64,000 nt of DNA from Doris montereyensis. Taxonomy: Eukaryota > Mollusca > Gastropoda > Nudibranchia > Dorididae. The notes beneath the pieces are model-generated. The model saw only the letters and a list, made by a program, of their open reading frames with translations, had not been told where the DNA came from and did not search any database. The translations under genes and the position numbers were made by a program. The stretch covers positions 85,001-149,000 of the forward strand of contig JAXRKP010000535.1 in assembly GCA_037039925.1 (NCBI GenBank), in the 5' to 3' direction. Below are positions 23,001 through 35,941 of this stretch, one piece after another (position 1 is the first letter of the stretch; each line of letters opens with the position of its first letter).

Positions 23001-23321
23001 GGGTATATCATTGTATATATTACTTTGAATCAGGTTGTTTTGGATAAACAGGGGATTAGCCCACTGTACCCTAGGTAGATGGTGGGGCTGCCACCTTGAG
23101 GTCCCATATCGGGCCTTGTTATTTTTTGTCAGGGTTAACTCCCTTCGCCTTCAGTCATTCAAGACCAGCCTACAAGGCAGCAGGTTGTTATTTCTGTCAG
23201 GTTAAGTCCCTTAGCCTTTGGTCAGCCAAGACCTGCCTACAAGGCAGCAGGAGACTCGTGGAGGGCGGGATCATCTACTCCCCCGTACAGGTGCTTACCT
23301 GTCCCACTGCCCCCATAAAAC

Positions 23322-25440
23322 CAAACAGATTCAGAAAAATAGATTTAATACAACTGGCTTGATCTTTCGAAGACGAACTTGGAAATGAATACGGACTGTG
23401 ATTTTTGGAACATGGAACGTTAGGGCAATACGTGGAAAAGAGTTAGAATTTGTTGACGAAATGTAAAAATTCAAAGTAGATATTTTGGCCATTACAGAAA
23501 CAAATAAAAAAGGACAAGGAATGGAAAATGTAGGACCGAGTCATATTTTAATCTTCTCAGGAGTAGATGTCAAAGATAGAGCTAGAGCAGGAGTAGGCCT
23601 CCTAGTGCATAAAAGGCATGCAAAGCTGCTAGAAAGTTGGAAAGTTGCTTGCTATTAGAGGTAAACATTAAACCAAAAAGACGAGAAATTAAATTATTAA
23701 TAGCTTATGGACCAAACGAAGACACAATCAAAGAAGAAAAAGATATTTCGAAAACGATTTACAAAATCAGAGTATATTGAACCCAAACAGGAACCAATGA
23801 TTTTTAGGAGATTTAAACGCTAGAGTAGGCAACAGTGTAGACACGTTGAGGAGTAATTGGTAATGAAGGAGAGACAACAACTGTTTCCAAAGATAGAGAC
23901 TAATAGATTTTTGCACTAAAGAATAGTCAAAAATAGCCAACATCTTTTTTCCTCATAAAGATGTCCACAAATATACAAGAGTAAATGAAGACAGATGTGA
24001 AAACTCAATCATAGACTACATAATAGTTAGCAGGTCCTTTTTTACAGTACGTTGGATGCAAGAGTTTTTAAGGATCAGAAATATTTAGTGATCCTCATTT
24101 AGTGATTGTCAAAATGAGATTACTGAATGAAGAAAACAAACAAAAGGAAAGAGAAGAAAGCTACTAAACTCAAAATAGAGGAACTAAATAAACCAGTAGT
24201 AAAACAGGTATACGTATCTAGTATAAAAAGATATATCAGTGAAAGACAGAAGGATGAATGATGCACAATAAAAAAAGTTGCAGATGTATAAAGAAACACT
24301 CCTCATTTGTCTGAAGAGGTATGTTGTAGGGAACGTTAAAGGAGATAAGAAAAGAACAGTATGGTGGAAAGGAGAATGTCAAGACTTAGATCAAAGAAAA
24401 GAAAGATGCCTGGAAGAAATATTTGCAAACAAAGAGAGCAGAGGATGGGATAGATTACGTGAATAAAAGAAATATCGCCAAAGAGAAGTTAGGAAAGCAA
24501 AACAGGAACAGTGGGAAGAGTTTGGAGAAAGACTGAGAAAGCTATCAAGGCATGAGAAACACCAAAGCATGAATGCCAAAGGAGAAATAATGAAAGAAGA
24601 CAGCGAAATCATGGAAACATGAAGAACGTATTTTCACCAATTACCATAATCCCTCCAGAACGTATGAAACAAGGAGTAAAGATCAATTAGTAAGAATAAC
24701 AAGTAATCCAGAGGAGACAGCTGAATGTGTAGATATATTAATGGAAGAAATCCAAACTCTTTACAATAGCAACACTTATAAGAAAATTAAAATTAGGAAA
24801 AGCCCCAGGAGCAGATCAAGTCTATCCAGAAATTATTAAACACCAAGAGTGAGAGGCAGACAAACTACTACATGTGATGTGCTAACAAGCATGGACGTCC
24901 AAACAGGTGCCAGACGACCGAAAAAGGGGAACGGTAGTATCAATACATAAGAAAGGATCAACAATGGAATGCTCAAACTATAGAGGGATATCACTACTTA
25001 GCGTTCAAGGAAAAGTATATGCCAGGATACTGGACATGAGATTAAGGAAAAGAGTAAAAGATCAGATTGAAGAACATCAGAGTGAATTTAGACCAGGAAG
25101 AAGTGTACAAGACCACATATTTACAATTAGAGAAATAATAGAAAAATTCCTTGAAAGAAACATTGACTTTCACCTGTGTTTTATTGACTTAGAAAAGGCA
25201 TTTGACACTGTGAGGAGGGACGACCTATGACATTCCTTAAAAGAACACAATGTAGAGCAAAATTTAATAGAAGCCATTAAACGTTTTTACAATAAACCAA
25301 CATGTGCAGTGAGAGTAGCTGGAAATATATCTGCATAATTTGATGTTGATATAGTCTTAAGACAGGGTTGCATCCCAAGTCCTCTTTTGTTTATCACAAT
25401 TATGGATTCAGTCGCATAGACATCCTCAAAAATATTCAAC
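23322..25440 (+). mobile_element. RTE-like LINE, copy 2, 3'-truncated, decayed
   Basis: Starts at AAACCAAACAGATTCAG, equivalent to sequence just after the 5' UTR repeats in copy 4. Endonuclease motifs GTWNVRA (Asn) near 23408-23428 and AITETNKK (Glu) near 23488-23510 are visible; KDRARAGVGLLVHKR follows near 23580. RT fingers and motif A are in 24907-25230. The copy ends around 25440, just short of where the FADD box would lie, so its RT palm is incomplete. With the fragment at 19935-20080 it appears to be the host into which copy 1 inserted. Confidence 0.85.
24907..25230 (+). pseudogene. LINE RT fingers and motif A, copy 2
   Basis: A 107-codon open stretch: KRGTVVSIHKKGSTMECSNY, then RGISLL, SEFRPGRSVQDHIFTIREII and motif A FIDLEKAFDTVRRDDL. 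The start Met is simply the first in the open stretch; the ancestral frame extends upstream through stops (KLKLGKAPGADQ-like text near 24795). The stop at 25228 is a mutation inside the domain. Not an independent gene. Confidence 0.85.
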
Positions 25441-26070
25441 CAAAATTTAAAATTTTCAGTGAAGATAAGTTTAAGGCTTTCAACGCTTTTTCTGTCTTGT
25501 CCTTTCACTTATTCCAATAACCAGACACTACCGTTGTTTGTAATCGAACTAATCTTCTTTTGAGTTGAGTTTCTCTCATCTTTAGTCTGAGTGACACTGC
25601 TGAGGCCATTTCCCTCATTCCAGGTTATTTTACGTTCTTCTTGTTCATAAACACACATACATGTACCCTTATGTTGGCATTGTTTGTGAACTTCTTGTCA
25701 GCAAAAATCTTGGACACTCAATCTACTACTTAGTTGACCTGATGCCGTTACATCTTTCTTCCCATAGCATGACAGGCTAGTTTGAGTTTTCTTTTACATC
25801 GTGCTGTCAGCCGTTTCTATTTAGTTGTTATGTATGAAACAGGAAAGAAATGATGTTTCTCTTTACAATAGCATGACAACTTATCCCCCCCCCTCACGCA
25901 CCTCACTGGTGGTCTTTATAAATTGGAAATAAGTACCATTACATTTTGTGTTGAAATATTATAATGAACTTCATTACAAGATAAACGTTCATCTTTGAAA
26001 GAATGACCGAACGCCACTTGACAACTTTTTGAGTTCCTTCCTCCTCTTCTGTTCCCTTCTGTATATTTCT
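25441..26070. other. Unique spacer
   Basis: No gene recognised between the truncated LINE and the pyrimidine tract. Confidence 0.5.
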
Positions 26071-26074
26071 CGGC

Positions 26075-26195
26075 GTGTCTTTCTGTCTCTGTCTATGTTT
26101 CTGCTTGTTTGTTTATCTGTCTGTCCATATACATCTCTCTCGTCTGTCTGTCTGTCTGTCTGTCTGTTCTCTCTCTCTCTCTCTCTCTATCTCTT

Positions 26196-26249
<54 letters not shown>

Positions 26250-26287
26250 AATCTTTCTTTTTCCTCCCTCCTTTTTTTCGCTCTCTG

Positions 26288-26361
<74 letters not shown>

Positions 26362-26489
26362 GAAAAGGTCTTCTCCCTGGAATCTGTTTTTCTTTCTCCC
26401 TCTCCCTCATGAATCCCTCCCTTTCTCCCTGTCTCCCTCTCTCCCTTTCTCTCTCTCTCTTTGTCTCTCTGTCTCTGTCTCTGTCTCTG

Positions 26490-26541
<52 letters not shown>

Positions 26542-26872
26542 ATCTCATGCTCATCTCTCTCTCTCTTTCTCTCTCTCTGTCTCTCTCTCTGAAAGTCTCT
26601 CTCTTTAAGATAAGATCTCTCTCTATCTCTCTCTCTCTCTCTCTCTAAGTCTAAGATGATCTCCCTCTATCTCTATCTCTCTCTGTTCTATCTATCTATC
26701 TGTCTGTTCTCTGTCTCTGGTCTGTCTGTCTGTCTCTGTTTTTCTCTTTGATCTCTCTTCTCTCTGAAATCTCTCTCTCTCTCTCTCTTTACTTCTTCAC
26801 TCCTTCCCCCTCCTTTTTGCTCTCTGTGTGTATATGTCTGTCTCTGTCTGTCTGTCTGTCTCTGTCTGTCTG

Positions 26873-26932
<60 letters not shown>

Positions 26933-27006
26933 CCCTCTCCCTCCCTCCCTCCCTCCCTTTCTCCCTCTCTCCCTCTCTTTTCTGTCTCTGTCTTTCTCTG
27001 TCTGTC

Positions 27007-27039
<33 letters not shown>

Positions 27040-27043
27040 GTTT

Positions 27044-27116
<73 letters not shown>

Positions 27117-27118
27117 GC
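26075..27118. repeat. Long pyrimidine-rich simple-repeat tract (CT, GTCT, CCCT)
   Basis: About 1 kb in which the plus strand is almost only C and T, with GTCT, CTCT and TCCC sub-runs and short unique breaks (26250-26280, 26360-26420, 26755-26830). Long Ser/Leu frames on plus and Arg/Glu frames on minus are artefacts of composition. Confidence 0.95.
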
Positions 27119-27649
27119 TGTCTTTTAACTTCGCTTCATTCTTCCACCCGCAGAAAATCTATTGATCTGATCTTCGTGTTTACTTAACGTACATCAATCT
27201 ATCTTTGAGCTAGATCATGTACTTTAGCAGCACAAAATAATCAACCTATCTAACAAATGCATGTGAGGAAATACCCCGAAAAAGAGCAATGCCCAGGTGC
27301 CCAGTTGAGTGCAATGGGACTCCATACTTTCGTATTCAATATTCTTGGCAGTGCGGTGGCGGACTAGCAAGGCGATCAGATAGACAGACAAACAGCCATC
27401 ATCTACACGGTGACCCAGGTGACAAGCCAGCGCCTCGTGTAGTATGATGCGTTTGACGGAGAAGTGTTAATTAAGAGACGTTTTTTTCCATTTTTGAGGT
27501 GAAAATGAAACGATGTTCCACAACGCCGATTTCGGTTAACTTTTTGTTGTGAGTTCGTAGACATGCCATGAACATGCTTCAGCCATAAAACGATAGAAAT
27601 ATTAGAAAACAATTATTAGTTTGATTTAAAATGCTATGAGTGCTGGACT
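27119..27649. other. Unique intergenic DNA
   Basis: No supported gene. Confidence 0.5.
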
Positions 27650-27812
27650 TAGTGTAATTAGCTCGGTTGGTAGCATGCTTCATTTTCATAGCAGGGCGAA
27701 GGATGCCGACCCAGAGGTCGTGGATTCGTTCCCCATGATGACCTGGGGAACTTTTGTGTGTCGATTCCTTGTATTTGTCGCGTCTTTGTTCCTATTGGGG
27801 CTTTAATGTTAT
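27650..27812 (+). mobile_element. tRNA-derived SINE (family C)
   Basis: TTAGCTCGGTTGGTAGCATG at 27658-27677 is an A-box-like D arm and GTGGATTCGTTCCCC at 27720-27734 a weak B box. The tail CTTGTATTTGTCGCGTCTTT plus GTTCCTATTGGGGCTTTA is shared with 16627-16663. Confidence 0.75.
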
Positions 27813-28300
27813 TCAATGTAATGTCTTTCGCTTCATTATCAAACAAATAACCTTCCTTGCTTCAATACACAATATGTACACAGTGCCGCATACAAATCTG
27901 ATTCAGCATTACATGTTTCAATTCTACGTCTATTACACATGTGATATAATTGGATTCCTATCGGTGAGTATGCGAGTAGGTAAACTGACAGAAATAACGA
28001 TGGGATTCCCCTACACCCACGGTCACGTGACCTCTACGATGAGACATGTATTTACTATCCTCCCATCACTTGAGGGGCTATGAGAGTATTGAGAGTGATG
28101 AGATATAGCTTTTGACCTCCTACGGTGTTTGATTTCTTTCTAGTTGACACGACACCCTGTTCTTGCCTTTGACAACACTCAAAACACGAATATATTAATA
28201 CTTACGTAGTTCCATTAGAGGAAAGGCTGTAATTTGAATAAGATCTGACTGTTTGTCTGTCTAGGAATGTATTTTGTATGTAGGTAGACTTTACTATTAA
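27813..28300. other. Unique intergenic DNA
   Basis: No gene recognised. Confidence 0.5.
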
Positions 28301-28410
28301 AAAAAAATATCGAGAACAATTTTCAACCATAAGCGGGGCTTGCTTGAACCCACGATATTTGGGTTGTTGAGAGGCCGACACGTTGCCTCTGGACTATCGA
28401 GTCCCCGCTT
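28300..28410 (-). mobile_element. tRNA-like SINE (family B) head, minus strand
   Basis: On the minus strand: GACTCGATAGTCCAGAGGCA, then GTGTCGGCCTCTCAA and GTGGGTTCAAGCAAGCCCCG. It is closely similar to 63640-63738 (minus) and to 57112-57185 (plus). GGGTTCAA resembles a degenerate B box. It ends against an A/T run at 28299-28309. Confidence 0.72.
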
Positions 28411-28990
28411 ATGGTGTAAGAGTCTTATTAAGAGCCATTGTTCGTTGTCGTTTGTGAGTCATTTCCCAATGGTATTGGGATTGTGTATATCATGTCATCT
28501 AAACCCAACCGTGATTATTTTTTTTATATATATATATACAAGTGGTACATGTATTCTGTTTTCATTTTCTTCTCTTTTGACAGTTTATCGTCTGGACGCA
28601 TAATATTGCATTGTGAAAACCGTGCGGTTCTGGACGCTGAACATAATGAAACAGTGACCTTTCCCTTTTCTAGCGGTTGATGAAGTTAGAAACCTTCTTG
28701 ATCACGTGGACTTGTCTGGTACCTGGAATTACAGGAGGAAGAACCCACTCATGACTCTTACATACACTACTGTGCAGTAGATAGCAAAGCTTGCCTCTGC
28801 TGGATTCCCATCGATTCGTATTGATCGACTCAATCAGCGACTCCTCTCTCTCTTCTCTATCTCTCTCTCGCTGTCAGGTCACACAGCACAGAAGACTTCG
28901 ACTAACTTTACTGTAGACTTGAGATACGTGGGACCCCACAATTCAATAGGTACATCTCTTCGTAAGACCGGTCAGTGGTTAACTTTGATA
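28411..28990. other. Unique intergenic DNA with short CT tract
   Basis: A CT-rich piece at 28843-28872. No supported gene. Confidence 0.5.
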
Positions 28991-28991
28991 C

Positions 28992-29030
28992 TATTAATTA
29001 TTATTATTATTATTATTATTATTAATAATA
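28992..29030. repeat. (ATT)n microsatellite
   Basis: About ten TTA units. Confidence 0.85.
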
Positions 29031-29119
29031 TTATTGTTACCGCATTGAATGTGTGGGTGTTGTTGCATGATAGGCTCATTGTAGTTGCTGTGTAAAGACA
29101 AGATTTAAAAGGGGGCGGG

Positions 29120-29641
29120 GGAGGAGAGAGATGAGAGAGACGAGAGAGAACACCTGGAGAAGAGAGAGACAAAGACAGAGACAGAGACAGAGACAGAGAC
29201 AGAGACAGAGAGACAGAGACAGAGATCAAGAGAAAGAAGAGAGAGAGAGAAGCCAATGAGATGGCTTTGAGACAAGGAAAGGAAGATGTATTTCCTTCCA
29301 GAGAAGAGAGAGACATGACGAGTCCTCTTTCTTCAAAGATGACACAGACAGAGAGAGAGATCATCAGAGGAGAGATGACATCTTTTCCGTCCCTCAGAGA
29401 AAGCTCATTTACAAAGATGAAAATTGGAGATTGAAGGGAGAGAAATAAAGAGAGAGCGTGAGGAGACAGACAGACGTTACAGAGACAGGCACAGACAGAG
29501 ACAGACAAGGAGAGACAGAGAGAGAGAGAGAGAAAGAGAGGGGGGAGAAAAGAGAGAGAGAGAGAGTGATGGGGGAGACAGACAGACAGACATGTTACAC
29601 AGTGACAGGCAGAGACAGAGAGACAGACAAGGAGAGAGAGA

Positions 29642-29687
<46 letters not shown>

Positions 29688-29725
29688 AGGGAGAGAAGAG
29701 AGAGAAAGAGAGAGAGAAAAACTCA
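29120..29725. repeat. Purine-rich GA/GACA simple-repeat tract
   Basis: The plus strand is dominated by GAGA and GACA runs with short unique breaks (29240-29340, 29385-29450). It is the strand opposite of the pyrimidine tract at 26-27 kb. Long frames are composition artefacts. Confidence 0.93.
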
Positions 29726-30470
29726 AGGAATCCTATCAACTTCTCGATAAATCTGAGCGTGGAAACGAGCAATCCTCTCGATATCGAAGGGTTCTCAGTC
29801 CAGGCGCCAGATATTTTCCCGCAAGCGAACTGAATAATATGATTTTCTTGATCAACGACCCAAAATTAGTGAAAATCACGCGGGGAACGCAATTTAATGC
29901 CGGAATACCAAGTTAAAATTTGTGTGTACGTTTTGTTTTGTTTTTGTTGTTGTTGACGTTTTGAATTTCATGCAAACTAGCTACAACTAAAGTACAACAG
30001 TCCAAGGACTGACGGTTTAAAGATAAAACTGTTCGTCTGAAATAGAACTTCTCTCGTCGACAAACTGTCAGTTCAACGTTGACTCAGATCTAACGTCTGT
30101 CGGTTAAACTGTCAGTTTGTCGATCAATTTAATATAGGTTTTAAAAGGGGCCTTAAACTAAAGGGCCTTTACCTGGAACTACCTATACTGAGATTTCCTA
30201 GGCCTTTACCCTCTTCATCCCAGGTCCAGCAATGCCATGACACACTTTAGTGTCTTTCCTTTGTGTGAGTTTTAGGGAGGCCAGCGGCGGGGGTCAGTCA
30301 AGGCCGTCTCTAATAGACTTGGCTCAGTTGATTAGGTCCGTTTAAATCCCCAGAACCAGTGTTTTAGTGTTCTGTGCCCCATACCCCTCTAACCCTTTCC
30401 CCGGTTGTGATTAAGACGGCGATACAAGGCCATAATCTTATTCTGTGGTTATCATTATATTATTACACGC
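29726..30470. other. Unique intergenic DNA
   Basis: No supported gene. CGACAAACTG at 30058 and CAGTTTGTCG at 30112 form a short inverted repeat. CTTGGCTCAGTTGATTAGGT near 30320 looks like a degenerate tRNA A box, but no convincing B box follows. Confidence 0.5.
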
Positions 30471-30473
30471 AAT

Positions 30474-30497
30474 ATTCTTCTTCTTCTTCTTCTTCTT

Positions 30498-30528
<31 letters not shown>

Positions 30529-31136
30529 AATCTTCTTCTTCTTCTTCTTCTTCTTCTTCTTCTTCTTCTTCTTCTTCTTCTTCTTCTTCTTCTTCTTCTT
30601 CTTCTTCTTCTTCTTCTTCTTCTTCTTCTTCTTCTTCTTCTTCTTCTTCTTCTTCTTCTTCTTCTTCTTCTTCTTCTTCTTCTTCTTCTTCTTCTTCTTC
30701 TTCTTCTTCTTCTTCTTCTTCTTCTTCTTCTTCTTCTTCTTCTTCTTCTTCTTCTTCTTTCTTCTTCTTCTTCTTCTTCTTCTTCTTCATTTCTTCTTCT
30801 TCTTCTTCTTCTTCTTCTTCTTCTTCTTCTTCTTCTTCTTCTTCTTCTAATCTTAATCTTCTTCTTCTTCTTCTTCTTCTTCTTCTTCTTCTTCTTCTTC
30901 TTCTTCTTCTTCTTCTTCTTCTTCTTCTCCTTGTCCTTGTATCTTCTAACTTACAAAATTTATTAATTCCTTATTCAAAAATTCTTCTTCTCAATCAAAT
31001 AGACTCTTCTTCTTCTTCTTCTTCTTCTTCTTCTTCTTCTTCTTCTTCTTCTTCTTCTTCTAATCTCCCCATCTTCCAAATTCTTCTTCTTCTTCTTCTT
31101 CTTCTTCTTCTTCTTCTTCTTCTTCTTCTTCTTCTT

Positions 31137-31167
<31 letters not shown>

Positions 31168-31168
31168 T
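30474..31168. repeat. (TTC)n microsatellite, ~0.7 kb
   Basis: Nearly pure CTT/TTC with few interruptions, the largest at about 30928-31010 (CTCCTTGTCCTTGTATCTTC and following). Homopolymer-like Leu, Phe, Glu, Lys and Arg frames are translations of the repeat. On the minus strand it is (GAA)n. Confidence 0.97.
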
Positions 31169-31170
31169 TA

Positions 31171-31462
31171 TTATTATTATTATTATTGTTATTATTTCTT
31201 TCTTTGTTTATCAGTTCCCATTCTACCTTTCGGTGTATGGGTTCAGATGCTCGAGATGATCTTTCTCCAGGATGCCCTGTCCTGGCATTTTTAGTAATTT
31301 CCTTCCAAAAAGTCAAAATTCTATGCTTCAATGCCTCTTTTACATCTTCTTCCCACTTTCTCCGAGTTCTGCCTTTTGGTTTTTTACCTTGGTCTTTAGC
31401 ACTGTATACTGGTTTAGCTATTCTATTGTCGTTCATTCTGTTTACATGCCCAAACAATCGCA

Positions 31463-31470
<8 letters not shown>
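31171..31470 (-). mobile_element. RTE-like LINE, copy 3, 3' end fragment
   Basis: On the minus strand: RLFGHVNRMNDNRIAKPVYS, then KWEEDVKEALKHRILTF, matching the C-terminal end of copies 1 and 4, followed by the tail GATAAACAAAGAAAGAAA. It is 5'-truncated to about 270 bp and bounded by (ATT)n at its 5' side and ATT then TTC repeats (plus-strand sense) at its 3' side. Confidence 0.85.
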
Positions 31471-31705
<235 letters not shown>

Positions 31706-32012
31706 ATACGTTAAATTTATAGAGCGCCTGACATCCACTAAAAAGGGGCTCGATGGCGCTGTACAATCAAAAATATCAAAAGATTCGAAATCAAAACAAT
31801 TGATAAAGTACCCAATCAAATAGACTACGGAGCATCACAATAGAAAACTTACTACGTGACTAACAGCAATGAAACAAACATTTCAATTCATGGTGAATTT
31901 TCTACAGTGTCAGATCCAATAACAAAAACAATAATAATCTTCCTGATTGATAAAAACGAACTGTTGATAATGATAATCATGACGATAATTATGAGAATAT
32001 AATATAATCATC
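31706..32012. other. Unique spacer
   Basis: Begins with ACGTTAAATTTATAGAGCGCC and then GGCTCGATGGCGCTGTACAA, a pairing often seen next to (AAT)n in invertebrate genomes and perhaps the end of a small dispersed element. No gene. Confidence 0.45.
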
Positions 32013-32014
32013 CC

Positions 32015-33369
<1,355 letters not shown>

Positions 33370-33719
33370 ATTGAAGTCTTAAGTATTTTCTCCTTGGTGA
33401 TAAAATAGGGTTATTCCGTAATAGTAAGAAACCGTGGGCAAAGTTGCTTCCGGTAAGTGGTGAACTAAAACAAAAAATAATAATAAAACAAATGTGTGCA
33501 AAGATGCCTACCATAGAGTACGCTACCACAGATAGGCACACGGGGTGTGAACTGCCAGAGGGACCCAACTTTGCCCCGGGATAGGAAGGGGTGGGGGCAG
33601 GATTAGGGTTGGATGTTTTCGTGGGGTGGGGTGGGGGCGGATGGGGTAGGGTAGAGAATTGTAAAGGGTCCGGGATAGTGATAGCGTGTGCCCGACTATG
33701 GGAGTTTCTCCAGAGAAAA
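33370..33719 (-). other. Penelope-like 3' non-coding segment
   Basis: Lies between the endonuclease stop and the left pLTR. A G-rich patch with GGGGTGGGG repeats is at 33588-33650. No gene. Confidence 0.55.
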
Positions 33720-34260
33720 TTATACACATTGGTGTAAGACGTTGATACCAACATAGTTGATTGTGCCCAATCTTAATATGAGCCGGTTTTCTATAGAATT
33801 TCCAGACTCAGCACCGCCGGTACATGACCCGAGAATACATACATTCAGGTCATGGGTTCCTGGATGCCCTGGCCCATTAAAATGTAAAGGCACCGGCTTG
33901 CTTTCGCAGTATTCTATATCTCTCCTGTGGTGGCCAAGTCTGTTGGAGAGTTGCAAGCCAGTTTCTCCGATATAGGCCATTTCACAATGACTGCAGCGAA
34001 GAGCATAAATTACATTGCGAGAGGCGCAGGAGAATTGCCCATTCACTGTCCAGGTCTGTCTTGGAAAGTGAATGGTTGTGGAGCCATTCACAAATGGGGC
34101 ATGTCTTGCAGTTAGTGCGTCCACATCGGATGGTGCCCGAGTCAGTAGAGAGGCGACTGTGCACAAGGATACTATCCTGAAGGCTAATGTGTCTCTTAAA
34201 AGCAATCAATGGAATGGAAGAGAAAATACGCATTGTCTCGTCACTAGCCTGTAGAATAGG
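33720..34260 (-). pseudogene. Penelope-like linker and GIY-YIG endonuclease, frameshifted
   Basis: The linker lies in one frame (34233 downward) with CGRTNCKTCPIC, the CX4CX2C Zn-finger-like motif of EN+ Penelope elements. The endonuclease follows in a second frame (34205-33720): VIYALRCSHCEMAYIGETGL with the AYIG equivalent of GIY-YIG, then R-x-HHRRDIE with the catalytic-type Arg, and a late Glu in SIENRLILRLG. The domain would nick DNA for target priming. Residues that matter look present, but the frame switch within about 34090-34205 separates it from the linker. Confidence 0.85.
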
Positions 34261-34290
34261 CAGGTTCTTGCGGACAATATTAATGACACG

Positions 34291-34292
34291 GT

Positions 34293-34326
<34 letters not shown>
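34291..34326. repeat. (GT)n microsatellite inside the Penelope ORF
   Basis: About 18 GT dinucleotides inserted between the RT C-terminus and the linker. It encodes a Thr/His run on the minus strand and lies where the reading frame changes. Confidence 0.95.
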
Positions 34327-34328
<2 letters not shown>

Positions 34329-34329
34329 G

Positions 34330-35018
34330 ATGGTACGGAAGGATAAGGTGTATGCGTTTGGTCTTTTTTTCTTCCTACGGTGTTGAGGGCGTCTTTACAG
34401 GGTACACTTTTAGCTCTCTGAAAGGCTTGCCAAATGATGGCCCTAGGGTAGCCTCTGCGTAGGAAGAAATCAAACATCTTAGGCGCTTCCTCTGTGAATA
34501 GGTGCTCGGCAGAACATATGCGTCTGAGGCGAAGGAATTGAGAATATGGAATAGCATCTTTGCAACGTGGTGGATGAGAGGATGTGTAGTGGAGATAGCT
34601 ATGAGTATCTGTATCTTTGTAGAATATTGTAGTTGTAAGCCCATGTTCGGAGAGAGAAACGGTGATGTCTAAGAAGTTAACAGTGGATGTAGATTGGGTA
34701 AAAATGAACTTGATAGGTTTGCAAAAGTTGTTTGCAAAATCGAAGAAACGGTCTAAAGCAGTCGCAGACATGGTCGTGATACCAAACCCATCAACAGTAT
34801 ACCGTTAATAGGTGTTGGGCAGAGGACAAGGGTACGCCTGGAATAATCTATGCTTAAGATAACCCATGAATAGGCAAGCGTATGAAGGTCTCATCTTAGT
34901 GCCCATGGCAACTCCGCTGATTTGCTGGAAAAACTATCTATTGAATTCAAAAGAATTTAGATTTAGCATGAGTTCTGCCAAACGGAGAAGGGTGGCAGTG
35001 TTGATTGTCTGGTCAGAT
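34330..35018 (-). pseudogene. Penelope-like RT palm and thumb, mutated active site
   Basis: The open part 34771-34280 carries NFLDITVSLSEHGLTTTIFY and PYSQFLRLRRICSAEHLFTE, typical of Penelope RT after the catalytic box. Just upstream, at 34790-34801 on the minus strand, the YxDD box reads YTVD: the first catalytic Asp codon is GTT (Val). An in-frame stop (TAA) lies two codons before it, at 34805-34807. The enzyme from this copy could not work. Frame agrees with the upstream RT block. Confidence 0.88.
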
Positions 35019-35941
35019 CACTGGTCGGAGAAGAATCTAAGGGCTTGAAGGCCCATGGAATGGGGTATGGATGTGTAGAGGGAGACAACATCCATGAGGA
35101 AGAGACGTCTAGGGGTTGTGTCTGTAAATGAAATAATATCAAAGAAAGTGAGAGTGTGGTTGGTATCCTTGATGAATGAGGGAAGAGCTTGGACAAGAGG
35201 CTGGAATACTGAGTCCAAGAAGGCAGAGATGCGTTCAGTAGGGCAGGAGCAGGCTGATACAATAGGTCTACCAGGGATGTGAGCTTTGTGGATTGTAGGG
35301 AGGAGATAAAAGCACGGTTTACTGAGTTGGCTGTTATTGAGGTGTAGAATTTTTGCTGTAGGGCGTAGAGCTTTGGAAGTAATTAGTTGGTTGATGGTAA
35401 GAGCTACTTTATCATTGTTAGCAAACATGTTATCGGAGGGACGGGAGATGTAGAACTTGTTGTCTGTGCGGGTGAGTTGACGTTCAGCTTCTTGGATGTA
35501 TAGTTGCTTGTCCCATATGATCACAGTACCGCCTTTGTCCGCCGGTTTTATAACAATGTCCGTGGGGTGGCGTAAATCCAATAAGGCTTGTCCTTCGGTG
35601 GCAGAAAGGTTGAAGTGGTGGAGGAGTTTAAAAACGGTCTTGTTAAAATCTTGAGTAACCTTTTGAATAAAAAGGTGAAGTGCAGTGGATTGATCTGCCG
35701 GGGGTGTCCAGATGGATTTAGTGGGTAAAAAAGAAAACAATGTGAAGTCCGTGGAGGAATTGTAGTCAGTGTCTGTGTCTTGAAAGTGGTAACGGAGACG
35801 GAGTCGACGAAAGAAGTTTTCCAACAAAGAGCGGATGCGGTATCTATCAAACGACGGCGGTAAGGGAACAAAATTGAGGCCCTTTTTCCAAAACAGACCG
35901 CTCGGGTTGACTGAGTGGGAGATTGGGCGGAACGCAAACAA
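35018..35941 (-). pseudogene. Penelope-like RT, N-terminal and finger/palm region
   Basis: The longest credible retroelement frame here, 307 codons. In order: KGLNFVPLPPSFDRYRIRSL (about residues 20-40), DIVIKPADKGGTVIIWDKQL (about 130-150), KPCFYLLPTIHKAHIPGRPI (about 210-230) with VSACSCPTERISAFLD, and motif A LMDVVSLYTSIPHSMGL (about 285-300), holding the first catalytic Asp. The frame stops right after motif A in FFSDQ. The Met at 35941 is just the first in the open frame; similar text continues upstream in other frames. Confidence 0.9.

Larger units (their letters stand above)
20081..23320 (-). mobile_element. RTE-like LINE, copy 1, near full length, decayed
   Basis: Reading on the minus strand: 5' UTR with ~68-bp repeats (about 23040-23310), APE endonuclease (about 22230-23000), linker (21600-22230), RT (20830-21600), C-terminal region (20100-20600), and a 3' end of (GAAA)-type repeats at 20081-20097. 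Endonuclease text includes KLLIAYGPNEDAPKEEK; RT text includes LYRISLLSVPGKVYARILEM and SEFRPARSVQDHIF. The active-site box at 20867-20878 reads FPDD instead of FADD, keeping both Asp. Many stops and frameshifts. About 3.2 kb is the usual size of RTE elements. Other copies: 23322-25440 (plus), 31171-31470, and 43951-47192. Confidence 0.88.

Noticed and set aside
26075..26608. Ser/Leu-rich and Arg/Glu-rich long frames
   Set aside because: Translation of CT/GTCT simple repeats on either strand.
30170..30200. LINE fragment, from the word CTGGAACTACCTATA shared with 15408
   Set aside because: Only 15 bases match and no neighbouring LINE sequence; likely chance.
30445..30966. 173-codon Leu/Phe-rich frame
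   Set aside because: Translation of (TTC)n.
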